DNA of 64,000 nucleotides, taken from positions 496,001-560,000 of the forward strand of contig LLEY01000021.1 in assembly GCA_001414485.1 (NCBI GenBank). Direction: 5' to 3'. The stretch comes from Calycina herbarum (lineage: Eukaryota; Ascomycota; Leotiomycetes; Helotiales; Pezizellaceae). Of the stretch, positions 55,869 to 64,000 are shown piece by piece (within the stretch, counting starts at the first letter, position 1; each line of letters opens with the position of its first letter). The position numbers and the translations under genes are program-made. The notes beneath the pieces are model-generated. The model was not told where the DNA came from and made no database searches. It saw only the letters and a list, made by a program, of their open reading frames with translations.

Positions 55869-57689
55869 TTTTCTGTGGTTTGTGGAGTTGGCGTCTGGGG
55901 GTTTGTTAGAGTATGATGAGCGTTGCTGTTATTGGTACTCCGAACCTACCTTTGTTTAGTATTAGGTGTATGGTGATGTTGAATATTATCCTTTTGATAC
56001 ATTTTACTTTGAGTGTAGGCGATTATTTTCTTGATTTTTCACTTCTGGTGCTTCTGTCTTGTTTGAGAATTGAAGAATGCTTGCGATACTCTGAATTACT
56101 TTGGTATGTATGAAAGTATCCCTGAACAACCACTGGACCAGGTTTTAGACGGGTGTGAAATTATTAGCTCTCGTAACCCAACTTCTTTCATAAAGCCTGC
56201 TATCTTTTTAGACAATAAGTTGATTTTCGACATTTCTTCTATCTCAGCCCAACCTCAAGCCAAGTCAAAATTCCACAACCGCGAAAAGCGATAGACGAGG
56301 AGAAGCAAGGCAAAGGAACAACTAGCGGAAGTTGACAAGGGAGACGACGAAATGGAATCTGACTCCTTGAATGTACGCAGGTTGGTTAGGCTTAGTGTTG
56401 ATGATTACGAATGTGAGAACGAAATAAAGGCTGCTCTGAATGTACACGTGTTTGTTAGGCTCAATGTTGAATGTGACAGAATGAATGGGGTTTGAACAGG
56501 AGTTCGTAGTATTCTCAGCTCAGGCACCAAAAACAATTAGCTATTGACTGTGCTGTATTGCGAGAAGATTACTTCTCGACATACTCTCTTCGCCTAGAGT
56601 CTCTAGGTATTGCCCTCCTCGTGGTTGTGCCCGCCTTAAAACTGGCTAACTTGAGGTGGAAGCAATTTTATTATGGTTGCTGAATACAGGGACCTATGCA
56701 AGGCAGTAAGTAGGTTTGATTCACTTTTGCAGATATTTTTTATTACTTTATTTACTCTGTTTCCCACTGTTTCCATTTCTTTTTGCTCTTTGATAACCTG
56801 GTGAACCACGCCGCCAAGCTTATAGCCGATACCCTCACTATCTTCTACGGGGGTTAAACTATACAATTGAATGGTAAGGTGTTTGATGATAGCCTCATGA
56901 GTGAATCATGGGTATGACATCCGTTTTTTTTTTCTTTGCAAATTGTCCCCTTTGTAAGGCATCGCACGCGATCTTCTCTCACGTGGCCCCCCTTCCCCTC
57001 ATTTGGCCTACCCCCAATATACACCGTATACATATTCGGCAGCCATGTAGAATAATCTTCAAGGTTTTCAGATAGTACAGGTCCATTGTGCCAAGGGATT
57101 TACTCAATTGAGTATGACATACGTGGTTTGAGAACTGGCTCTACTTACAGTGTGTGGGGACAGAGCCCCCCGCGCGACGGGGGTTGCAACCTAAGCTGCT
57201 GTCTCGACCCAGAACAAGTCCTGGATAAACCGAAACTCTGGGAGACTGAGTTTTGGCCTCGCGGACGTACTTCCTCTTAATCCTGACAGTTGGCTGTCAA
57301 GTGGGCCCAACTTTTACCGTTGAGCCACGTTGAGCCACGTAGGGGTTAAACCTAGTCATTTGAGAGAAGACATCCGCGGGTATCGAAAGTTTGCTAACTT
57401 GTCCCTATGAATATTTGTACCCCACTTGATATTCGCTTAATATTCACTCAAGAGTTGGCAGAATTTTTCACGCTAAATAACCACTTAAAATGGCTTGTTT
57501 CTTTCCCCTGGTTAATTATCCGCTCTATGTATAGTGTTTATTCATGTATAGATGTCTTTCTCGCCTGCTCAAAATTCCTCAACCTACACGACGGGACACT
57601 TTGGTTTCGTTCTTCCCTTTCTACCTCGATGCTAAATGCCTCTCATAGGCTTATTTTTAAATTGATTTGAGATATAGCAACGCAAAGCT
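55869..57689. other. Repeat debris, no gene
   Basis: After the SLX4 3' end, about 56840-56930 carries a third copy of the duplication-unit motif (TAAGGTGTTTGATGATAGCC, CATGAGTGAAT). 57080-57345 carries an A-box repeat. Remaining sequence is anonymous. Confidence 0.45.
57080..57345 (-). repeat. tRNA-like (A-box) repeat, copy 4
   Basis: The minus strand begins with GTGGCTCAACG twice in tandem, then GTAAAAGTTGGGCCCACTTG, ACTGTCAGGATTAAGAGGAA and CCAAAACTCAGTCTCCCAGA. TGGCTCAACGG matches the pol III A-box consensus TRGCNNARYNGG. A GGTTGCAACC further on is a possible B-box remnant. This is the best-preserved copy in the window. Confidence 0.5.
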
Positions 57690-57870
57690 ATCAAGGGTGG
57701 CTAAGCATACCTTGAAGAAAAATTCAGCTTTGAAGACTATAGACTAAACAGCACGGGTATCATCTTTACCAAAGGTGGAGCCCTCGATAAAAAGCTTTAC
57801 GAGTATATCACGAACATTGGCATTAGAAGAAGCTATTTTATAGGCCATTGACCGCAAAAATAAGACATAA
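57690..57870 (-). pseudogene. Fragment related to the 58.2-59.0 kb unknown ORF
   Basis: Minus-strand MAYKIASSNANVRDILVKLF parallels IAYRMPSSDANIRGALTKFS encoded at about 58290-58350. It looks like a decayed tandem copy. Unknown family. Confidence 0.35.
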
Positions 57871-58139
57871 GCGAGCCTAGCTACCTATTAGTAGCTTATC
57901 GAGCAGACCAATAAGACCTGGACTAGGGGAGGGCCGTGACATCGAAGTGGTTTGGTGATGAGATAAAGGTATACTCTCACAGATTCAATTCCAGCTCGAT
58001 TCAACGCGAGCTATCATTTTCCTTAACCGATTAGTGTCACGAAAGACCCAGAGAGTATAACTCGGATGCGACATAGAAAGAGAAACAACACCGTCGATGC
58101 TAGAAGCTCGGCGCTTAACACACATAAATGCGCTAAAGG

Positions 58140-59043
58140 ACCACCCGTTTAGGAGCCAACTTACGAAAATTTCCTACTATGAAGTATATACGATGGTAGG
58201 CGTTTTTGGTACATCCGTTGCTTGCCCGTTTTTGTTTTCCAAAAGAGCTGGCACCTTGGATGAAGTCGCCAAATAGTACTGGCGTCGTTCTAAAGCCATC
58301 GCGAGAAAACTTTGTAAGCGCACCACGAATATTGGCATCGGACGAAGGCATTCGATAGGCTATTGTTTGAAAAGCAGGAGATGGAAATGGCACAGTGCAT
58401 TCCGTAGGCCCAACTCCTCTAGTTGAGACACAATACCTAAGCATGGGTCGGATCGACCTAAAATAGCGAAGGGTCGCAGAATGAGTTTTTGCTTATGTCG
58501 AGCCGCATCTCTCCGCTTTTGGAAACCATCTCCCTTATCCAGCCATTCATAAGACCCGCCAATATTCTCAGGGTCCTCGTTGGGAATATTTGAAACTCTC
58601 AAAAATGATTGTATTGTCTGACATCGAGATTCCACATTCACCTCATGAACTTCAATGCTGGTGTTTCGACCCAGTCTGGACCGTGCAACACCCTCACTGA
58701 GAATCCGATGCTTTGGGGGTCCTGCGTCTGTCTTGGAAAAGGCGACGACATCGTCTCCTTGAACAAAGTACTGCCAAATCCGAGTAAAGGAAATTTCCAC
58801 AGTCACTAGCGCACATACAAAGCTGTGCAGGTTTGGCAGACTCCGCTTCCATTGGTGGCCAACATCGATGCTAAAAGGTCTAAAAATCATCCTCCTTCTA
58901 GGTTGTGCCACAGTGTGTCGATTTGCCGCAAAGTTGATCGACGGCTGTAGGGCTTCAAGGAGCAAGAGGAGAACAAGTAAACCATCGTGTTTAGTTCGTT
59001 TTTTTATTTTTGCGGGCCGAGCGATTGGAAAGAAGAAGTACAT
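58140..59043 (-). pseudogene. Unknown protein-like relic in two frames
   Basis: One frame (59043-58360) contains EWLDKGDGFQKRRDAARHKQ and LILRPFAILGRSDPCLGIVS. The other (58444-58133) continues with TVPFPSPAFQTIAYRMPSSD and RDGFRTTPVLFGDFIQGASS. The switch near 58.4 kb looks like a frameshift. The N-terminal part has no clear domain. Composition is protein-like and a diverged second copy exists at 57690-57870, but I cannot name the family. Confidence 0.35.
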
Positions 59044-59467
59044 TTGTTCACAGATCTGGGTTCGTTCACAGAACGAGTCGATCCTTAGGTAGGATATCGA
59101 TGAGGCAATTCCTGGCAGTGGTAAATGTTAGTCGCGAACCGAGAAGGATGGCACTCGTATGGAATCTATACCCACTCTCATCGTAGCTTGATTCCGACGA
59201 CTTGGTCAACAATATCGAATGTGGATAGGTATCAGCGATTGGCTGCCTATATTTGGGGATCATGCAGGCTGGTGGCGGGGTAACAGGCCTGTCATCGAGA
59301 GAGTTTTGTGTTTCAACAACGGCTCTCACAGTCTATCGGCCGTACTTCGCGATCGTTGGTTCGAAACAAATTACAGATTGGAATTCACTTCGAAGCTACA
59401 GTGGGGCTCAAAATAGATAAAGAACTTGATCCCACGATACTTACTGGTATTTTAATAGGCCCAATCC
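59044..59467. other. Spacer, nothing recognised
   Basis: Between two relics. Overlapping short frames only. The last 60 bases may be the lost first exon of the kinase-like pseudogene. Confidence 0.35.
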
Positions 59468-60683
59468 ATGAGCAAACTGCCAACCGGTTGCAAAATTATC
59501 GCAGTGAAGCCACATGGCAGTGCCAGCTGGTCTGCTGGATACAAGGTCGATGCCGAGGTAGCCGGCGAAAAAGTTGAATATTTCCTCAAGGTATATGTCA
59601 CATCTATCATTCAACGCCAGATTTCAGCTGACGACTCATGGTAGATTATCAAAAGACCCGGCCACGAAAAGTTTGCGCTGGGGGAATTTGAGAGCCAGAA
59701 AGCACTACAAGAATACTTGCCAGATAATGTCTCGACGCCGTTGGCCTATGGCCCTTTGAACAATGACTCGTCTTCACCATTCTTTCTTACCCCTTTCTAC
59801 CACCTAAGTGAAGAGATACCAAGTCCTATCCAGCGGGTCACGGTTCTTGAAAAGCTCCACCGAACAACCGTGTCCCCAAATGGAAAATTCGGTTTCCATG
59901 TAACAGCCTACAATGGCGTTGTACCCTTGATCCATGACTGGTGCGATACATGGGAGAGTGTTTCGCCCGCCAACTTCGTTCTGATATCCGATGGGAGCAG
60001 AGTATTCGAGGACCGGACCCAGAATTTGTGCAGTGGCCGACGAAGAAACGGTCATCCCTAGACTCCTACGACCTCTCCAGACTGGTGGGAAACACATCGA
60101 CCCGGTGTTTGTGCATGGCGATATATGGACTGGGAATGTACAGCTAGAGAAGGCAAATCACCGTGTCATCCTTTTCGCCTCCTGCTGTTGTTATGCGCAC
60201 GCTGAACGTAAGTCAACCACCAATTACCTAGTCGGCCCAATTGATACTCATGTGCAAATTCCAAGTTGAGCTTAGCATGATGAGAGACCCACGTTATCGA
60301 TTCACGGGCGAGCATGCAAGCAGATATAAGAAAGTTGTGCCAGCTTCTGAGCCCATGGAAGACTTCGATGGCCGGAATGCCTTGTACGCAATGTATGTCA
60401 TAACCCCAAACACGAAACTTCCACTTGCACTTGCACTTTCTAACAAACCCGTTAAACAGGCGCGATAACATTATCAATTCTGGCCTCCACGAAAAGCGAG
60501 CATTCCTGCTTAAACAGCGAGCAACCTTATTGTTTTCCCCCTAGCATTTGCTAATATCAAATTCACAGAGCACAAGAGGAAATGCAGAGGCTCATCACCA
60601 AGCACCCTGATGGGATCGATGGGTTCAAAGAATCTCAAACGACGACGAGCGCGCAAAGGTTCGAGTACAATCTTGCAATGTAG
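59468..60683 (+). pseudogene. Fructosamine/ketosamine-3-kinase-like pseudogene
   Basis: Motifs in order: LPTGCKIIAVKPHGSASWSA; after an intron 59579-59644, IIKRPGHEKFALGEFESQKA, LQEYLPDNVSTPLAYGPL, FFLTPFYHLSEEIPSP and FGFHVTAYNGVVPLIHDWCD. A one-base loss near 59957 shifts the frame, so RQLRSDIRWEQSIRGPDPEF is out of frame. A second near 60027 restores nothing until ADEETVIPRLLRPLQTGGKH, followed by FVHGDIWTGNVQLEKANHRV. The catalytic HGDxWxGN is kept, but the metal-binding Asp expected in ILFDS reads ILFAS. Then MRDPRYRFTGEH and NALYAM, an intron, and RDNIINSGLHEKRAFLLK. Family enzymes phosphorylate ketosamines and start protein deglycation. Two frameshifts plus the Asp-to-Ala change make it non-functional. 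Confidence 0.75.
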
Positions 60684-62215
60684 ATTCAGTAGATGAAGGG
60701 GGGAAACTTGAGGGTCGAAAATTCATCATACTCGCAGTGTGCAAATTTCCTTAGCGTTGGGATGTGGGATTGGGTCGCTCCTTCCTTCCTTGCGAAATGC
60801 TTGTCGGCAAGAATTGTTGTGTTTCTGGCAAGAAAGGAAAGAACGACCCTTGGAATCCAATATTTTAATATTTCCCCCAAATAGCTTCCAACAAGACGGG
60901 AGGGGGGAATTGCTAGATTTGAAATGAAACGTTGCGCAAAGAAGGGATACTTGCGCTGACCTGGCCACTCGAGGGAGATACAACTTGCCCAGCTTGTCCC
61001 ACTTGTTCCTCCGACTGCCAAATGCATACTCTCTCTCTAGGTAGGTTAGAGGTACGTTCAGGGTTTAAGTTAAGAAACAGAAATGTGTCTAAGCAGGAGG
61101 TAGAAGGCAGCCAATGTTAAGAACTAGCTCTTCTCTCTGTGGCACCTTAGGCATGCAAAATTGCTCTGTGAGCGGTAACAGCAGGCAGAATTTCTAGCCA
61201 ATCAGGTGATTGAAATATTTCTCCAAGCATGTTCATATAGAAACTACCAGTACTTTTATATACCACCTGCAACCACTTCATAAAATACCATTTCCACAAT
61301 TGGTGCGCAATGCATAGATTACCATCTAATGGTCTCGGACCTCGTCCGCTTTACAATTCTCTATACTTCAATCTCGTCTTGATTCGTTTGACTCGTTTCG
61401 GACTTTTGTCAGTTGAATTCATCCGAGGGAAGTTATAGGAGATCAGAGATACTATTTGTTGTCAGTTGCTTTCAAAAATGCTATAAAGACAGATTCTAAG
61501 GAGAATAAGAATTTCTCACCTGAGGATTCCTCTTTTCTTAAGACAGAATGTTAAACAATCGAGCCCCCTAATAACCGGTTCTTCTCCTCCTAGCTATGAT
61601 ACAAAGTAGCTGCAGCTACAAGAGCCCAAGAGCCCAAGAGCCCATCAAAAGAGTCCTGCCAAGATTTGCAAAATTGAATAACGCGCGTTCCACATCGCAA
61701 ATCCAGAGCACTATGAGATTTGTAAGATTACAAACAATGCGGATTGTCTTTAGCTAGGCATCTTCTCGGATTTTCTATATAGATTTGTATTTTGTGGTTT
61801 TCTCTATCCAAAGCACTTGGTCCAAAGTGGGCGGTTGTCCCGGATGGGCTCGGCCCCGGTGGGAGGGCCGATGTTTGCGGAACGGATTCTCATTGGCCAC
61901 GAGTGCGGCTACACTTAAACCTTGACCTTGGTGGAGTGGTGGAGTTGCTCAATGACTTTGTTGACCATTAACAAACAAGAACGAGAACGAAAGCCGACAA
62001 CCGCGTTTAGTAGCCGGTTCCCCTTCTGAGGTAGTCCAATTTCAAAATGACGTTGAGTATAGTGGGGTTTTCGGGATTGGTAATGGAAGGCATATGTGAA
62101 AATTCTGCGCTTCGTTGGTGAGGCAGATGGTGCTGAGTGTGTTGTTAAAGAAACGTTCGTTCTGCAGTCACTTGAACGATAGGTACTCCTCTGTCTTCTT
62201 CTTTAATCACTCAAG
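60684..62215. promoter_or_regulatory. Gene-free region and esterase promoter
   Basis: No gene. An AGAGCCCA-type octamer is repeated three times near 61619-61646. The right end (about 61830-62215) is a more GC-rich probable promoter with an ATTGG (inverted CCAAT) near 61893. Confidence 0.45.
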
Positions 62216-63974
62216 ATGCAGTTTCTATTCTCGGCCGTAGTTACGGTGCTTCTCTCCTCTCAAGTATTGGCTCATCCAACCAACTACAGCACAATTGCGC
62301 CGACAGTTCAAATCAAGAATGGCACTGTCATTGGAAAGCACGTCGACAGTTATGCACAAGACCATTTCTTGGGCATCCCTTTTGCTCAACCGCCCGTTGG
62401 AGACCTTCGCTTCGACATGCCAAAGCATGTGAACCAGACCTGGAAAAAGCCCCTCAACGCAACCAATTATGGCCCCATCTGTTTCCAATATCTTCTGGGC
62501 CTTCCTCTCGACCCTCTGGATATCAGCTACGACCAGAGTGAGGATTGTCTCACCCTCAATGTTGTTCGACCTTCCGGGACCACTCAACAGTCAAAGCTCC
62601 CAGTGCTGGTTTATATTTATGGCGGCGGATTTCAAGAGGGGGGCAGCGCCGATGGTAGATACAATACGTCCTACATGGTAAAGAACTCGGTCAATATCGG
62701 CCAACCAACAATTATGGTCGCCATGAACTACCGACTCTCCGGTTGGGGACTCTTGTCTGGAGACACGATTCAAGAACAAGGTCTATCAAATATTGCACTT
62801 CATGATCAAAGACTTGCTCTTAGCTGGATCCAAGAAAATATCGCCGCGTTTGGCGGCGACCCTTCCAGAGTTACGCTTCAAGGAGAGTCTGCTGGTGCGA
62901 TTTCGATAGGATATCACTTGTTGGCCAATGGTGGCCGTGATGATGGACTCTTTCATGCTGTCATTTGCGAAAGTGGTGGACCCTGGTTTTTTGGATCATA
63001 TCCTTCAAGTGTTGACTTGGAGACAACTTATCAATCTGTACTAACTGCCGTCAACTGCACAGATGCTTCGAATACACTCGCTTGTCTCCGCGCTACCCCA
63101 TTCGAGGATTTAAACGCAATCTTTGCTAAAAGCTCATTCCTTCCCGCCGTTGATGGAACAATCATACCAGAGTACAATTCCATTGCTCTTGCTAAGGGCA
63201 ACTTTATCAAAGTCCCGCTTCTCATCGGTACAAATACGGACGAGGGTAAAATCTTCTCTGGCTACGGCACCAACACCACAGCTGAAACGAGAGCCTTCAT
63301 GTCGAGCTTCAGTTATATCAACACAAAAAATAATGACACCCTCGACAGTCTTCTGGAATTGTACCCTGAAATTGGTTCCAACTCGACACACGGTCAGTCG
63401 GATGATACTCAAAATCCTCCATCGCCATATGGAACCCAGTTCACGCGCGTGGCCAGATACGTTGGCGACACCTTGTTTATCGCCGGTCGCCGTTATACAT
63501 GTGAACTCTGGGCCCAGCATGGCCTCCCATGCTACAGCTACCGATTCGACACTATACCAGCTGATACCGACCCAATTGCCTTGGGCGCAACTCATTTTGA
63601 GGAAGTCGCTTTTGTTTTCAACAACGTCCCTGGCACAGGAATGGACGCGAGTGCTTTCGCTGTGGATCCCCCGGCTCGAGAGCAAAATTACCAGAAACTA
63701 GGGGATCTTATGAGTCGCATGTGGGTGAGCTTTGCCGCAACTCACTCTCCCAATCACCATCAAGGTTCGTTCTTCCCAATTTTTTACGCATAGGAAATAT
63801 CGGCTAACACATTACCCTTTAGTCAATTCTAGTGTTGTATGGCCCATGTACTCTCTGGAAGATCCAAAGAACATTGTCTTTGATGGCAATGCCACAAACT
63901 TTGTTGAGAAGGATGACTGGCGTTCTGAGCCATTGAAGTTTATTATTAATCACGCATTAGACTTCTCACACTAG
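62216..63974 (+). CDS. Secreted type-B carboxylesterase/lipase
   Basis: Exons 62216-63764 and 63823-63974 (intron 58 bp, GTTCGT..TTTAG) encode 566 residues. A signal peptide at 1-19 ends in VLAH. Type-B motifs are EDCLTLNVVRP (carboxylesterase signature 2), YIYGGGFQEGG (oxyanion hole) and FGGDPSRVTLQGESAGAIS, with catalytic Ser225. TNTDEG holds Glu343 and GATHFEEVAFVFNN holds His460. Several N-x-S/T sites and paired cysteines fit an extracellular glycoprotein. The fold is that of Candida rugosa-type lipases and cholinesterase relatives. Substrate (triglyceride, sterol ester, feruloyl or other ester) cannot be told from sequence. The catalytic triad is complete and the gene ends 26 bp before the window end. 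Confidence 0.93.
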
Positions 63975-64000
63975 ATTGCGGGGTCTCCATCTGGTGCCCA

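Noticed and set aside
1..64000. CRISPR arrays, riboswitches, rRNA or canonical tRNA genes
   Set aside because: None found by eye; the A-box repeats lack a foldable tRNA cloverleaf, and CRISPR is not expected in a fungal nuclear genome.

Overview
The window is nuclear DNA of a filamentous ascomycete. Genes have short introns (about 48-160 bp, GT..AG), and the gene set is fungal: kexin protease, LETM1/Mdm38, SLX4, eS21, a secreted carboxylesterase and fungal-specific membrane proteins. DNA transposons carry the TGG/CAG-to-TAG changes expected of repeat-induced point mutation (RIP). The Fot1/pogo-type elements and protein styles fit a Leotiomycete (Botrytis/Sclerotinia-like), but I infer that lineage from memory of the families, not from any search.

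Layout. 0-11.5 kb: a NUDIX hydrolase, a 10-cysteine small secreted protein with a decayed duplicate of its 5' region, an intact four-exon GMC oxidoreductase, relics of an I9-type protease inhibitor and of a proteinase-K-like subtilase, a TA-flanked MITE, and a multi-pass membrane protein. 11.5-16.4 kb: a RIP-damaged Fot1-like transposon inserted in a fungal rhodopsin-like (PTH11-type) receptor pseudogene, then a frameshifted cytochrome P450 relic. 17-24.5 kb: a conserved block with LETM1/Mdm38, adenylate kinase (GTP:AMP type) and kexin. 25.6-29.3 kb: a second copy of the same transposon with a different pogo-type element nested in it at a TA. 30.8-37 kb: an RA-PH domain protein and a 760-residue four-TM membrane protein. 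37.6-46.4 kb: a tandem duplication of about 4.3 kb, each unit carrying a SAP-like-motif gene; the second copy has a premature stop. 46.6-48.5 kb: a BTB-like relic split by a 501-bp MITE, plus another MITE. 48.9-55.9 kb: CPD photolyase, then divergent eS21 and SLX4. 56-61 kb: repeat debris and pseudogenes (fructosamine-kinase-like, an unknown pair). 62.2-64 kb: a secreted type-B carboxylesterase.

The window alternates two or three blocks of conserved housekeeping genes (DNA repair, mitochondrial energetics and ion handling, secretory processing) with repeat-rich accessory blocks that hold broken copies of rapidly evolving families (P450, PTH11-like receptor, subtilase, BTB). I see no polyketide/NRPS backbone and no coherent new multi-gene system. 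The least explained items are the cysteine-rich secreted protein, the duplicated SAP-like gene pair, a tRNA-like (A-box) repeat family, and several TA-flanked MITE families.
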